Below, piece by piece: positions 53,639 to 63,767 of a stretch of 64,000 bases of DNA. Numbering within the stretch: position 1 is the stretch's first letter; every line of letters starts with the position of its first letter. Origin of the DNA: Acidobacteriota bacterium (GTDB lineage: Bacteria > Acidobacteriota > Terriglobia > Terriglobales > Acidobacteriaceae); the NCBI GenBank assembly GCA_003225075.1, contig QIAP01000046.1:61252-125251 (forward strand), in the 5' to 3' direction. The notes below the pieces were generated by a model. That model had not been told where the DNA came from, did no database searches, and saw only the letters and a list, made by a program, of their open reading frames with translations. Both the position numbers and the translations under genes were made by a program.

Positions 53639-53873
53639 ACGCCTCTACGCTCCGTTCGTTGCGGTCTCTGTTGATCTATTCTTTCTGTCTGTTAATTCGC
53701 CCCAGGACCATCTGGTCGCCTGCATAAAGTTCTCAGATTTCGCGCATCTGTGCAAGTTTCGCCCCCCCGCCCAGTCGGGTACTCCGGCGAAGGCAAGAAT
53801 TTTTCACGAATCTGACAGCAAAAATCGAAAACTCGAAACGAGGATTGGAAACCTGAAACAACCAGAATCGGTC

Positions 53874-54788
53874 TTACCTCCACAAATAATAAAACCCTAT
53901 CCGCTGATCCAGCAGCTTTTCGCGTGTCGGCAGCCACTCGGAAACATCACCGAACAGCAGGTCCAGCACAGTCTTGCGATCCTTTTCGGGATGTACGAGC
54001 ACGGGCTCGCCCTTAATGCCTACCGATTTGGCAGTGTCCTTTACGACACTCTCGAAATCACCTTCCTGGTCGATCAGTTTCAATCCCATTGCCTGATCGC
54101 CCGTCCACACCTTCCCATCGGCGACGGCGCGTATCTCGTCCACTTTCATTTTTCTTCCATCAGCGACCGCCTGAATGAACTGGCTGTGCATATCGTCAAT
54201 GAGCCCCTGCAAATACTGCTTCTCCGCCGGAGTCAGGTCGCGCGTCGGCGAGCCGGTATCTTTGAATTCGCCGGCTTTCATGGTGACATCCTTCAGCTTG
54301 GCCCAGCGCAACAGGTCACCATAGTTCACCCACTGAGCAATTACACCTATCGAGCCCACTACACTGCCTTTGTCCGCGTAGATTTTATTGGTGGCAGAAG
54401 CGATGTAGTAAGCGCCGCTGGCTCCTACGGTCTCGATTGAAGCCACGATGCGTTTCTTCTTCTCGTCGCGGATGCGCTTAACCTCGCGATAAATCTCTTC
54501 CGACGCCGCCACGCCGCCACCTGGCGAATTCACGTGCAGGATAATTGCTTTGATCGAATCGTCATCAGCGAATTTCTTGAGCTGGGGAACAGTAATGCTC
54601 GGCGAAATGATGACCCCCTCGAGGTCCACGACGCCGATCTTGTCCCCAAAGCCGCTAATAGCGGAGGTGCGATCGCCGGTGTGCAGCGAGAGATAGACCA
54701 GAGTGAATACCGCCAGCACGAAGAGGAAGAAGGCCCCTCCGCCAATCAAAACCCAAAGCAACACTCGCGAACGTTTCTCGTCACTCAT
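53874..54788 (-). CDS. sppA: Signal peptide peptidase SppA (short form)
   Basis: 304 residues. One N-terminal membrane helix (VLLWVLIGGGAFFLFVLAVFTLVYL) precedes an S49 ClpP-like protease fold. The catalytic Ser is in ETVGASGAYYIAS and the general-base Lys in MKAGEFKDTGSPTR. It is the short, homotetrameric kind (Bacillus-like), with no duplicated domain. It removes signal-peptide fragments from the membrane. Confidence 0.94.
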   Translation of the reverse strand: MSDEKRSRVLLWVLIGGGAFFLFVLAVFTLVYLSLHTGDRTSAISGFGDKIGVVDLEGVIISPSITVPQLKKFADDDSIKAIILHVNSPGGGVAASEEIYREVKRIRDEKKKRIVASIETVGASGAYYIASATNKIYADKGSVVGSIGVIAQWVNYGDLLRWAKLKDVTMKAGEFKDTGSPTRDLTPAEKQYLQGLIDDMHSQFIQAVADGRKMKVDEIRAVADGKVWTGDQAMGLKLIDQEGDFESVVKDTAKSVGIKGEPVLVHPEKDRKTVLDLLFGDVSEWLPTREKLLDQRIGFYYLWR

Positions 54789-54933
54789 ACTGGGGGCTTA
54801 GTTTAGCACTGTGGGGACATTTGTAGTTCGGAACTCAACTTTGAATGGCTGAAGTCCACTCTTCGTCTCCGAACCGCTGGAGGACCATCGTCCCTTTTGG
54901 CCCAGCAGCTCTCTATTGCTCATGCTACGACAA

Positions 54934-55809
54934 TCATGGTACGACAACGCGCAAAGCTCGCGGCGCAATGGCAATCTCCACCGGTGTCTGGCACACGTAT
55001 TCGCCATCGGCGTAAATGTCGACGGGCTGCTCTGTTTCGATGCGCAGGCGTTCAGCTTGGAAATATTCCACGCCGGTAATGGTGAGGTGACGTCCGACAT
55101 AAACCGATGGGAACAAGCAGAATAACTTCAACTTGCCGAGATCACCGACAAAGCATACATCGAGCATGCCGTCATCCATGGTGGCGCGTGGAGCAATTCG
55201 CATGCCGCCGCCGTACGAAGGACTATTGGCGCAGGCGATCAGCGCAGTGACATTCGACCTATGAGTCGCGAATTCATGCGACCTTCCGGATTTTGGCAGG
55301 AGAATTTCCGTTCGGGAGGCCGCGAATTTTGTCAGAGCGGCAGCAAGAGCCAGTGCGTACCCACCATGTGAACGCAGCCAGCGAGGTAGCTGGTTCGCGC
55401 GCCGCGCGACCTCCGCATCGAGCCCGCATCCTGCGACGCAGCAGAAATAACGACTGATTTCTGGCGAGGAATACGACGGCGCGACCACTCCTAGGTCGAC
55501 AGTCCACACATTGGCTGCATCTGAAGCGAATCTTTTAAATGCGGCTAGTGAATCCCGGATGCTGCGCAGATTCAGAGCGCGAGCAAAGTCGTTGCCGCTG
55601 CCCACAGGGACTATCAGCACCGGCAGGCCGAGCGCGACCAGGCCCGCGAGGTGCCGGTGCACGGTGCCGTCACCACCGAAGATGAGGATTATGTCTGCTT
55701 CATGCGGTGCGACGGGCAGACCGATTGCCCAGTTAACTTGGGAAATATTATGAAATGGCTTGAGATCACGCGACGACGAACGCAGTCCGAAGATGGCGGC
55801 GGCACGCAT
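54934..55809 (-). CDS. Diacylglycerol kinase-like lipid kinase
   Basis: 291 residues from ATG 55809; a TTG at 55833 with AGGTAG upstream would add eight residues. The kinase motif is LIFGGDGTVHRHLAGL, with PVGSGNDFARAL next to it, as in DAGK/YegS. The C-terminal domain is the beta-sandwich of YegS-like enzymes (YADGEYVCQTPVEIAIAP). Substrate could be diacylglycerol or another lipid. It begins 38 bases after tyrS on the same strand. Confidence 0.87.
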   Translation of the reverse strand: MRAAAIFGLRSSSRDLKPFHNISQVNWAIGLPVAPHEADIILIFGGDGTVHRHLAGLVALGLPVLIVPVGSGNDFARALNLRSIRDSLAAFKRFASDAANVWTVDLGVVAPSYSSPEISRYFCCVAGCGLDAEVARRANQLPRWLRSHGGYALALAAALTKFAASRTEILLPKSGRSHEFATHRSNVTALIACANSPSYGGGMRIAPRATMDDGMLDVCFVGDLGKLKLFCLFPSVYVGRHLTITGVEYFQAERLRIETEQPVDIYADGEYVCQTPVEIAIAPRALRVVVP

Positions 55810-55846
55810 TTGGGTCGCGGTGTGAGACTGCAACGGCGCGATCTAC

Positions 55847-57127
55847 CTAAGAGGTCGTGGGCACGATCCTCTTGATCTTGCGACCGACGCGCACCGTAAT
55901 AGGTATATCAGGCGAAATTCCGATGGCGACTCCCTGGACTACCTCTCCGTTAATGCTTACTGCTTTTTCCTTGATCTTCCTCGCGGCTTCGGTGGCTGAC
56001 GCGACCAGACCCGCTTGTCGGATAAGCTTCTCCGTCTTTACGACAAAGCCGTTGGAATCTGAAGCAGCCCATGTGATTCTCTGAAAGACCCCTCCTTCTA
56101 GCGACATGGGTCCAAGATCTGCAATCCGAACCCGTATCTCGTCCACGTCTGCCGGGGCTTCATGTTTCTGGAACTGTTTCGTCCAATCTTCGGCCGCTTT
56201 ATCAGCCGTCTCAGGCGAATGAAAATCCGCGACTATCCTCCACGCGAGTTTTTTCTTTGCCTGCATGGGATGTGATTCGCGCTTCATCTTCTCAATATCA
56301 GCGATTGAAATGTCGGTGAGCAGCTCGTAATACCGCCACATCATCTCGTCTGAGATGCTCATGATCTTGCCGTACATTTCGAGCGGAGGCTCGTGGATCC
56401 CGATGGCATTTCCCAGCGACTTTGACATCTTCTGCACGCCGTCCAAGCCTTCGAGGATCGGAGTGGTCAGCACGACCTGCGATTCCTGTCCATAGGCGCG
56501 CTGTAGTTCCCGGCCCACCAATAGATTGAACTTCTGATCGGTGCCGCCGAGTTCCACGTCGGATTCAAGCGCAACCGAGTCGTAACCCTGCGCCAGCGGA
56601 TACAGCAGTTCGTGAACAGCGATCGGCCTCTCTTCGTGAAAACGCTTGTGGAACTCCTCGCGCTCCAGCATTTGGGAGACTGTGTATTTGGCCGCGAGAC
56701 GGATGAAATCTTCCGCGGTGAACTTCGAAAACCAGCGGCTGTTGAAGTCGATGACTGTTTTCTGCGGGTTCAGAATCTTGAAAACCTGGGCCTTGTATGT
56801 TTCCGCGTTTTCGTCGATTTCTTCGCGAGTCAGTGGCGGACGAGTGACGGAACGTCCCGTCGGGTCTCCGATCATGCCGGTAAAATCGCCGATCAGAAAG
56901 ATGACAGTGTGCCCAAGGTCCTGAAAGTGTTTGAGCTTGCGCAGAACGACTGTATGCCCAAGATGTAGATCGGGCGCAGTTGGGTCGAGCCCTAACTTCA
57001 CCCGCAGGGGTTTGCCGGTGGCACGCGATTTTTCCAATTTCGCGCGTAGTTCAGTTTCGCGAATAATTTCAGAAGAGCCTTTTTTTAGGTAAGCGAGTTG
57101 TTCTTCGACGGGCTTAAAGTCAGGCAT
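55847..57127 (-). CDS. tyrS: Tyrosine--tRNA ligase
   Basis: 426 residues. Class I motifs: HLGH ([13 protein letters not shown]) and KMSKS ([10 protein letters not shown]). A tyrosine-binding pocket with GYDSVAL and [12 protein letters not shown] and a C-terminal S4 RNA-binding domain (from about 355; [31 protein letters not shown]) are present. It belongs to the shorter bacterial TyrS2/TyrZ type. It is within a long minus-strand run after purN. Confidence 0.96.
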   Translation of the reverse strand: MPDFKPVEEQLAYLKKGSSEIIRETELRAKLEKSRATGKPLRVKLGLDPTAPDLHLGHTVVLRKLKHFQDLGHTVIFLIGDFTGMIGDPTGRSVTRPPLTREEIDENAETYKAQVFKILNPQKTVIDFNSRWFSKFTAEDFIRLAAKYTVSQMLEREEFHKRFHEERPIAVHELLYPLAQGYDSVALESDVELGGTDQKFNLLVGRELQRAYGQESQVVLTTPILEGLDGVQKMSKSLGNAIGIHEPPLEMYGKIMSISDEMMWRYYELLTDISIADIEKMKRESHPMQAKKKLAWRIVADFHSPETADKAAEDWTKQFQKHEAPADVDEIRVRIADLGPMSLEGGVFQRITWAASDSNGFVVKTEKLIRQAGLVASATEAARKIKEKAVSINGEVVQGVAIGISPDIPITVRVGRKIKRIVPTTS

Positions 57128-57175
57128 TCACCGAGGATTATAACGGCGGAACGAAATTAAAGGTGACGTGTTCAT

Positions 57176-57781
57176 TCACCCCCTCGTCACCATTCTCCTT
57201 CCCACAATCTCGTACTTTCCTTCGAGCACTATGTTGATGGCCTCGGTGTAGGCGATGTGTTCCTGCTCGAGGATGCGGTCAGCCAGAGTTTGCTCATCGT
57301 CATCGTCGCCTACGGAGACGGCTCTTTGTACGATGATTGGACCGTGGTCTAACTCTTCGTCCACAAAATGAACCGTGCAGCCTGCGACTTTTACCCCGTA
57401 GGCAAAAGCCTGTTCCTGCGCTTCGAGGCCAGGAAATGCAGGAAGGAGTGAGGGATGGACGTTGAGGATGCGGCGGGGAAACTGCTGCACGAACCAGGGT
57501 GAGAGCAGACGCATGTATCCGGCGAGGCAGACGAGGTCGACGTTGTGATCTTGGAGGGCCTTCACTACTTCGCGGTCGTGATCCGCGCGCTCTTTCCCTT
57601 TTGAAGGAATGACCAGGGTCTTAAGGCGAAGGCGGCGAGCGATCTCAAGACCCGCAGCTTCCGGCTTGTTAGAAATCACAATGACGATGTTCGCATTAGG
57701 GATGCGGCCTGTAGCCACGCTTTTTGCGATGGCTTCGAAGTTCGAGCCCCGACCGGAGAGCAGAATGGCAATGTTTTTCAT
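57176..57781 (-). CDS. purN: Phosphoribosylglycinamide formyltransferase
   Basis: 201 residues. N-terminal substrate site AILLSGRGSNFEAI, and the catalytic Asn/His in LNVHPSLLPAFPG with the Asp in HFVDEELDHGPI are intact. It uses 10-formyltetrahydrofolate to formylate GAR, the third purine step. It is 148 bases downstream of purM, matching the common purMN order. Confidence 0.95.
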   Translation of the reverse strand: MKNIAILLSGRGSNFEAIAKSVATGRIPNANIVIVISNKPEAAGLEIARRLRLKTLVIPSKGKERADHDREVVKALQDHNVDLVCLAGYMRLLSPWFVQQFPRRILNVHPSLLPAFPGLEAQEQAFAYGVKVAGCTVHFVDEELDHGPIIVQRAVSVGDDDDEQTLADRILEQEHIAYTEAINIVLEGKYEIVGRRMVTRG

Positions 57782-57929
57782 GAGATTCTTGCGTGTCAGC
57801 CATGATAATTCACTAACGCACCCGAGTGAACTTGCGAGGCAACGACAATGAAAATGATTAAGACCTTCAATTCAGTCAGTGCAACAAATTGGAAAGGGCT
57901 TCAGCGCGAACAGAATTACTTTGTTTGAA

Positions 57930-58982
57930 CTAGGAGTACAGCACCTTGCGATCGCCTTTAACTATTCGACCTACCGTGTAGACCTTTTCTCCGACGCGTT
58001 CGAGCAGCGTCTGCGCTTTCTTAAATTTTTTGGACGGCACCACTAGCAGCATGCCTAGTCCCATGTTAAAGGTGCGTAGCATTTCGTCCATCGGCACGTT
58101 GCCTAGTTTTTGCAGGTGATCGAAGATCGGCAGCACTGGCCAGGAGCCAAGTTCGATTACCGCAGCGGTGCCGCGGGGGAGCACGCGGGGCAAGTTCTCG
58201 GTAATTCCGCCTCCGGTGATGTGGGCCATGGCGGCTATGCAATCGGCGTCAATCGTCTTTTTTAACGATGGCCAATAGCTCTTGTGGGATCGCATGAGCT
58301 CGTTACCAATTTTGTTCTTAACTTCATTCACGTAAGTTTCGGGTGAGTAGCGCGCCACTTCAAAGAGCAGCTTACGGGCGAGGGAATAACCATTGGTGTG
58401 AAGACCATTGGAGGGCAGGCCGAGGATGATGTCGCCGACCTCAACAGTTTTGCCCGTGATGATTCGCTCCCGCTCGACTACACCGACGATGAAGCCGGCC
58501 AGGTCGTATTCCCCTTCGGGATAGAAGCCGGGCATTTCAGCGGTCTCTCCGCCGATCAGAGCGCAGCCATTGTGCTTGCAGGCGTCGGCAATGCCTTCGA
58601 CGACTTTCTCGGCGACCTCGGGTTCAAGCTTGCCGGTGGCGAGATAGTCCATGAAGAAAAGCGGAGCGGCGCCCTGAACCACGATGTCGTTCACGCAGTG
58701 ATTGACCAGGTCACCGCCCACGGTGTGATGGACCTTCATTTCGAAAGCAACTTTGAGCTTGGTGCCCACGCCGTCTACACTCGAGACCAGTACCGGATCG
58801 AGATACTTCTTGTTCACGGAAAACAGGCTGCCGAAGCCGCCAATCTCGCTGAGCACACCCTTGGTGAAGGTTTTGTGGGCAAGATACTTGATGCGCTGTT
58901 TGGTCTTGCTGGCGCGATCAATGTTCACGCCAGCGTCGGCATAGGTTACTGGGGCGGTTTTCGGCACGGAATCCTGGGCCAC
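57930..58982 (-). CDS. purM: Phosphoribosylformylglycinamidine cyclo-ligase (AIR synthetase)
   Basis: 350 residues. PurM motifs: ADAGVNIDRASKTKQRIKYL, SVDGVGTKLKVA, GGETAEMPGFYPEGEYDLAGF and AMAHITGGGITENLPR. It closes FGAM to aminoimidazole ribonucleotide with ATP, the fifth purine step. First gene of the purM-purN-tyrS-lipid kinase-sppA-HU run on the minus strand. No purine riboswitch was seen in the 257 bases upstream. Confidence 0.96.
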   Translation of the reverse strand: MAQDSVPKTAPVTYADAGVNIDRASKTKQRIKYLAHKTFTKGVLSEIGGFGSLFSVNKKYLDPVLVSSVDGVGTKLKVAFEMKVHHTVGGDLVNHCVNDIVVQGAAPLFFMDYLATGKLEPEVAEKVVEGIADACKHNGCALIGGETAEMPGFYPEGEYDLAGFIVGVVERERIITGKTVEVGDIILGLPSNGLHTNGYSLARKLLFEVARYSPETYVNEVKNKIGNELMRSHKSYWPSLKKTIDADCIAAMAHITGGGITENLPRVLPRGTAAVIELGSWPVLPIFDHLQKLGNVPMDEMLRTFNMGLGMLLVVPSKKFKKAQTLLERVGEKVYTVGRIVKGDRKVLYS

Positions 58983-59239
58983 GGGAATCGATCTCTCTTA
59001 CAAGAGTGCGGGGAAGTTACTGAGCGCTTTTCCGAACCGGAGTAACGTCTAAAAGCGGTCATTGTAGCATGGAGAAAGGTGTGCAATTCGCTGCCGAAGC
59101 ACCTCAGCAGAGAATCCCATGTGTGATCGAGAGCAGCTTACGCCGGTGGTGCACAGAATGCAGGAAGTTCGCAGGTAACATTGACCGCAATCCAACTCAG
59201 CGATCATGGACAAGCCTCGGTGTCAGACAGGCAGAGTCG

Positions 59240-59410
59240 TTAGTTCGCTAAATATTGGCTGAAGTAATACGCCAGGACTCCGAAAAGAGTGAGTCCTGAA
59301 ATACCGTAGGCGGTCAGCACCCAGACATTCCGGCCTTCCCGATGAGGTGCATTGGAGGATTGCTGAGAACCTGTTGTTGGAGCAGTTGTTCCTGGGGTCT
59401 GATGATCCAT
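59240..59410 (-). CDS. Small single-helix membrane protein
   Basis: 56 residues from ATG 59410, with GAGGAG six bases upstream. A Thr/Ser/Gly-rich, unstructured N-terminus is followed by one C-terminal membrane helix (VLTAYGISGLTLFGVLAYYF). No family is recognised. The strong ribosome-binding site supports translation. Confidence 0.6.
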   Translation of the reverse strand: MDHQTPGTTAPTTGSQQSSNAPHREGRNVWVLTAYGISGLTLFGVLAYYFSQYLAN

Positions 59411-59566
59411 GTAAATCTCCTCGGCCGAAAGCCTCATGACAAGACGTGTCTCACCATGCCTTATCCTGAAGGGCCTACAAGAGCCAGCCGTCAGTCCGGA
59501 ATTTTACTACGGCTCGGGAACCTCGCGACGGGGATTTTGCATGTTATATCGAGGGAGAATGAGCCG

Positions 59567-59593
59567 AAAAAAGCCCCGGCTTCACGCCAGGGC
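59567..59593 (-). terminator. Intrinsic terminator of the small lysine-rich secreted protein gene
   Basis: On the minus strand GCCCTGGC pairs with GCCGGGGC (one G-U, 5-base loop) and is followed by six T. It lies 24 bases after the stop of the minus-strand gene at 59617. Confidence 0.85.
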
Positions 59594-59616
59594 TTGGCCG
59601 CGATTGGAAGCCGCGC

Positions 59617-59820
59617 TTATTTCATCTCTTCTTTCTTTTCTTCCTTTTTCTCTTCCTTTTTTTCCTTCTTGGCTTTCTTCTTGGCAGCTTTCTTCTCCGC
59701 CTTCTCTTGTTTCTTGGTCTCATCTTTCTTGTCGGGGGTGGCTGTGTCCTGCGCGAACGATGCTGCGGATAGCGACAATGCTACGGCAGCCGTGAATAAC
59801 AGAGTGAGCAGTTTCTTCAT
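59617..59820 (-). CDS. Small secreted Lys/Glu-rich protein
   Basis: 67 residues from ATG 59820, with GGAGAG upstream. A signal peptide (LLTLLFTAAVALSLSAASFAQ) is followed by 40 residues made almost entirely of Lys, Glu and Ala (alternating AEKKAAKKKAKKEKKEEKK). It would be a highly charged, probably helical periplasmic peptide. It has its own terminator, so it is likely expressed. Its function is unknown. Confidence 0.7.
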   Translation of the reverse strand: MKKLLTLLFTAAVALSLSAASFAQDTATPDKKDETKKQEKAEKKAAKKKAKKEKKEEKKEEKKEEMK

Positions 59821-60070
59821 GTCCAAACTCTCCTTGAACGTTTCGTCCAGATTAATCTGAACGTAATGGTACCCGGCGTTGCTTTCATTGTCATTTTCCG
59901 GGTGGAGCGCATTGTAGAACAGGTAGGTAGGTTGTCCCTAGCAGAAAATTTCCCATGGGGTAGGCGCCGCTAAAAAACACGTTCGCGCACAATATAGCCA
60001 CTGAGAGTTTTTATCCGTTGTTTCCGCAGGAATCCCGTCGTTGTCATCGAGTGGTATGCATCCTATCTGC

Positions 60071-60356
60071 CATTTGACTGGAGGTATTAGCTGGCGCGTT
60101 GGTAATGATCGCATTGAAACTGATTTAGCCGGAATTGTGCGCGGACGGATTGGGTGAAATGGATATCGACAACGTCGCCTTTTGCGTGATCATAACCACA
60201 GCAAAAAGCGCTCGCAGTGGGATCGGCATTCGACGTAGCTGTTACGTTGACCGTAGACGGGTTGGGAGCGGCAGCTGGAGCAGTATATTTTCCATTCTGA
60301 CTTCAACAACTGATTTGACGCCGAACCACCGTTGGAGCATTATCAGTTACTGTCCA
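60071..60356 (-). pseudogene. Decayed gene fragment of an Ig-like-repeat protein
   Basis: Three frames of the minus strand, read together, give a recognisable bacterial Ig-like repeat: TVTDNAPTVV (about 60320-60350), then NGKYTAPAAAPNPSTVNVTA and TSNADPTASA (60206-60296), then MITQKATLSISISPNPSA (about 60135-60190), then FNAIITNAPANTSSQM (60071-60115). At least two frameshifts and one stop break it. Traces may extend to 59950 (SGAYP). This relic fills most of the 585-base spacer upstream of the TonB receptor. It is clearly not a functional gene. Confidence 0.65.
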
Positions 60357-60405
60357 AGGCAGTCACACGCGGTTGGGGCCCTAACTTACCCTCAAGGAGG
60401 ACACC

Positions 60406-63400
60406 ATGCGTGAGCTACGGAGTCTGTGTCTTGCAGTTCTTCTCTGTTCTGCGGTATTCGCACAGCTTCCAACTTCAACTCTCAATGGCACAGTAAACGA
60501 TCCGCAAGGCGCGGCAGTATCCAACGCCAAAGTCATCCTTACCAGCTTGGCGACGAGAATCGTGCGCGAAACGACTTCAAACGCTCAGGGCTTTTATACC
60601 TTCGCGAACGTGGCGCCAGGAGATTACACGGTTGACGTCGAGAGTCCGACATTCGCGAAGGCCGAGGTAAAAAACGTTCGGCTCGAAGTCGGCCATGCTT
60701 CCACGCTTGATGTCAAGCTTACGCCAGCCAAAGTTGGTGAAGTCGTGACCGTGCAGGCGTCTGAGGCGCAGGTGGATTCGACGCAGTCCGAAGTGCAGGG
60801 CCTCGTGACGGCGCCCACCATAGAAAACATTCCTTTAAATGGACGCAACTTTCTAGAGCTGGCATACCTCATTCCAGGCAGCCGGCCGGCGACGAATTTT
60901 GACCCGACGAAAACCAACACCCTGGAAGTATCGTCGGCGGGGGCTTTCGGTCGCGGCGGCAATATCAGCGTGGATGGTGGTGACAATAATGACGAGGTCG
61001 TCGGCGGAACGTTGATGAACTTTCCCGAAGACAGCATTCAAGAGTTCCAGATTGCCACCAACAAGTTCACCGCAGAAGTCGGCCGGTCAGGCTCCAGCAT
61101 TATTAACATCATCACCAAATCCGGCACCAATGACTATCACGGTTCAGGTTTTATCTTTTTCCGGCACAAGGTATTGCAGGCGCTACCGGCCCTCAACCGA
61201 AATCAGCCGGCGCCCCACTTCGTACGCGAACAGTTCGGCGGATCAGTGGGCGGGCCCATCAAACGTGACCGCGCCTGGTGGTTCGTTTCATCGGAATACC
61301 GCAATCAGGGGCATGCTGTGCCTGTCGGACTGCGCGATTTGGCCACGGACTCAGTTGTCAGCAGCTCAGCGCCCGCGTTTTTGCACGACTATTTGCTTTC
61401 CGCCCGCACCGATTTCAAGCTGAGTACAAAGGACAACCTTGCGGTACGCTACTCGTTTAACCGCTCGCGAGACATTGACAATGGGAGCCTTCGCCGGCCC
61501 TTAGGCACCGCAGCCGACCGGCAGTCGTCATTTAACCGCTTCAGTTCACCCTTGGTGAATTGGACCAGAATCATTTCCTCTAGCGTGGTTAACAGCCTCA
61601 TCTTCCACGGGGATTGGTTTCTGAACTCCATCCCGGCATTCAGCCCGGATAACCCGGTGACTAATCCGCCCGGGCTGGCGCCCGGGAACGAAGTCCGCTT
61701 CCCCAGCCTGCAGGACGGCGCCAATTTCCGCATCCCGCAAAGCACCAAGTTCAACCGTTTTCAGATCCGCGACACGTTGAGTTGGGTAACTGGAAACCAT
61801 ACGCTCAGGCTGGGTGGTGAGTGGCAGCACTTGAACACTTATGCCCTCTTCGACCTCTTTGGAAGCGGCAGCATCTTCACTACCGAGGACTTTGCCACCC
61901 GGGACCGAAACGGAGATGGGTTGGTAAATGACCTCGACATCCCGATCGCGGTAGCGATCAAGAGTGCTGCTCCTTCACGTCCCCCGATCGTGCCTTTTTA
62001 TCCCAATTCTTATTTTGGCGCGTATGTCCAGGACGATTGGAAGGTGCGTTCCAACCTGACACTAAACCTGGGTTTGCGCTGGGAATTTGACGACGTCGTT
62101 GGCGATGCCAGCAATTTACGTCCCTGTGCTTCCCTCAGTAGCCCAGATAACACTTGCGATTTCATCGAGAACATTCTGGGAACCCACGAAGGGCGGGACT
62201 TCAAGCAGTTTGCGCCGCGCGGCGGTTTCGCCTGGGATCCGTTTAAGCGTGGACAGACAGTGATTCGCGGCGGTTACGGCATCTACTATGACCGCGTGGT
62301 CACCGAAGTGCCGCTTCTGGAAGCTCTGTTGAACGGTCGTATTCTGCCGCTGGCGGCGTTTAGCGGCTCGACGCTCGACAGCAGTGGCAACCTTGCACCC
62401 GACCCAACGACTGGACAGATTGTCTCCCTTGCAAATCCGTTCGGCGGAGGCAGCGCCACCTTCGGAATCGGTATCAACCATATCAATCACACTGCCAAAC
62501 ATCCTTATACCCAGCAATTCACTCTCGGCTTGCAACAGCAGATTGCGCAAAACTGGGTCGTCTCTGCAGACGGTATTCACGACTTCGGCCAGCGCTTCAT
62601 TCTCGGCCGCTTGCTGCGCAGCACGACCAGCACATCGCCGTTCATTAGCTGCCCCAATGGCTTCGATCCTTGCGAAGTTGTTGATCCTCGAAGCGGTGAT
62701 TCTGTGGCTTCATGCTTCACTTCGTCGCCGGGAGCGAGTTGCCAGCAAGTGACCGACATCGAATCGGCTGCCAAAAGCTGGTATGACGCGCTGTTAGTCA
62801 GTCTGCAAAAGCGGCCTACTGGCGGGCCCAACTTACGCTGGGGCTTCAATGTTAACTACACACTCTCGAAGACCATTAATTACTCAAATGACGATCAGAT
62901 TCCGTTTAATGGAGCCGAGGACGCCGTCAACTTGATATTTCGCAGCAACAACTTACAACTCGAGAAAGGCTACTCTCCAACCGACGAACGGCACCGATTT
63001 GTCCTCTTCGGTGCGTTCGAAGTACCTTGGAAACTGACGATTTCACCCATCTGGACCTACAGCTCGCATGTCCCGATGGATTCTCTTGTGCCTGCCCTCA
63101 ACGCGCGGCTTCCGATCCTGCGGCGTAACGCCCTGGGACGCGAGATTTCAAGCGGGGCGGAGCTCAACACTGCGATCGACCTCTGGAATTCGCTGCCCGT
63201 CTGTAGTGGCGCCAATCAAGTCCCCTGCCACTCCGGTGCAATTCTGGCGCATGTCGATCCGAACCTCAGGTTCGGTGACGATTTCAACTCTCTTGATCTG
63301 CGTTTGACTAAGAGCTGGACTTTCCATGAGCAGAACAAACTTCAGTTCATTGCTGAGGTGTTTAATCTGTTCAACATCACCAACATCCGAGGCTTTAATA

Positions 63401-63531
63401 ACAACAACTACTCGGGTTTTCTCAATGACATCACCTCACCCGAGTTCAATAAGCCCCTAAGTACTGCCGGGAAGTTCTTCGGTTCCGGTGGTTCACGGGC
63501 ATTTCAGTTTGCCTTGCGGTATGCGTTCTGA
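60406..63531 (+). CDS. TonB-dependent receptor, Oar-like
   Basis: 1041 residues from ATG 60406, with AAGGAGG upstream. A signal peptide (LRSLCLAVLLCSAVFAQ) is followed by a CarboxypepD_reg-like beta-sandwich (residues 20-110; LNGTVNDPQGAAVSNAKV...GFYTFANVAPGDYTVDV), a plug domain (NIPLNGRNFLEL; SVDGGDNND) and a long outer-membrane beta-barrel that ends in the aromatic FQFALRYAF. Such proteins import large or unknown substrates, and Acidobacteria have dozens. No TonB box is obvious. No neighbouring hydrolase reveals the ligand. Confidence 0.94.
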   Translation: MRELRSLCLAVLLCSAVFAQLPTSTLNGTVNDPQGAAVSNAKVILTSLATRIVRETTSNAQGFYTFANVAPGDYTVDVESPTFAKAEVKNVRLEVGHASTLDVKLTPAKVGEVVTVQASEAQVDSTQSEVQGLVTAPTIENIPLNGRNFLELAYLIPGSRPATNFDPTKTNTLEVSSAGAFGRGGNISVDGGDNNDEVVGGTLMNFPEDSIQEFQIATNKFTAEVGRSGSSIINIITKSGTNDYHGSGFIFFRHKVLQALPALNRNQPAPHFVREQFGGSVGGPIKRDRAWWFVSSEYRNQGHAVPVGLRDLATDSVVSSSAPAFLHDYLLSARTDFKLSTKDNLAVRYSFNRSRDIDNGSLRRPLGTAADRQSSFNRFSSPLVNWTRIISSSVVNSLIFHGDWFLNSIPAFSPDNPVTNPPGLAPGNEVRFPSLQDGANFRIPQSTKFNRFQIRDTLSWVTGNHTLRLGGEWQHLNTYALFDLFGSGSIFTTEDFATRDRNGDGLVNDLDIPIAVAIKSAAPSRPPIVPFYPNSYFGAYVQDDWKVRSNLTLNLGLRWEFDDVVGDASNLRPCASLSSPDNTCDFIENILGTHEGRDFKQFAPRGGFAWDPFKRGQTVIRGGYGIYYDRVVTEVPLLEALLNGRILPLAAFSGSTLDSSGNLAPDPTTGQIVSLANPFGGGSATFGIGINHINHTAKHPYTQQFTLGLQQQIAQNWVVSADGIHDFGQRFILGRLLRSTTSTSPFISCPNGFDPCEVVDPRSGDSVASCFTSSPGASCQQVTDIESAAKSWYDALLVSLQKRPTGGPNLRWGFNVNYTLSKTINYSNDDQIPFNGAEDAVNLIFRSNNLQLEKGYSPTDERHRFVLFGAFEVPWKLTISPIWTYSSHVPMDSLVPALNARLPILRRNALGREISSGAELNTAIDLWNSLPVCSGANQVPCHSGAILAHVDPNLRFGDDFNSLDLRLTKSWTFHEQNKLQFIAEVFNLFNITNIRGFNNNNYSGFLNDITSPEFNKPLSTAGKFFGSGGSRAFQFALRYAF

Positions 63532-63767
63532 ACGGAGGATGGATGGGATGCAGTAGAGTTTTTTTCTTGACTTGGCCGAGGAACCAATCAGCCGTTCGCA
63601 GTAGCCTGAGTTCCATTGATCAGCAAATTGTCAACCATGCAAGGTGCGGCGCAGAATGCGCACCCGCGATCTTGGGGGGAAGAAGATTCACTATTTGCTT
63701 CTTCATCCCGATTGATTTTGGTCCCCCAGATGAGTTCTTTGACCCTTGGTGGTTTTGATTTTCCGGC

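Noticed and set aside
53391..54440. 349-residue open frame on the plus strand across the HU and sppA genes
   Set aside because: Antisense to two conserved genes and crossing their spacer; no domain is visible.
59069..59251. 60-residue open frame upstream of purM
   Set aside because: No motif or ribosome-binding site, and low coding character.
60135..60413. 92-residue plus-strand open frame before the TonB receptor
   Set aside because: This stretch is better explained as the minus-strand Ig-like relic, and the frame overlaps the receptor start out of frame.
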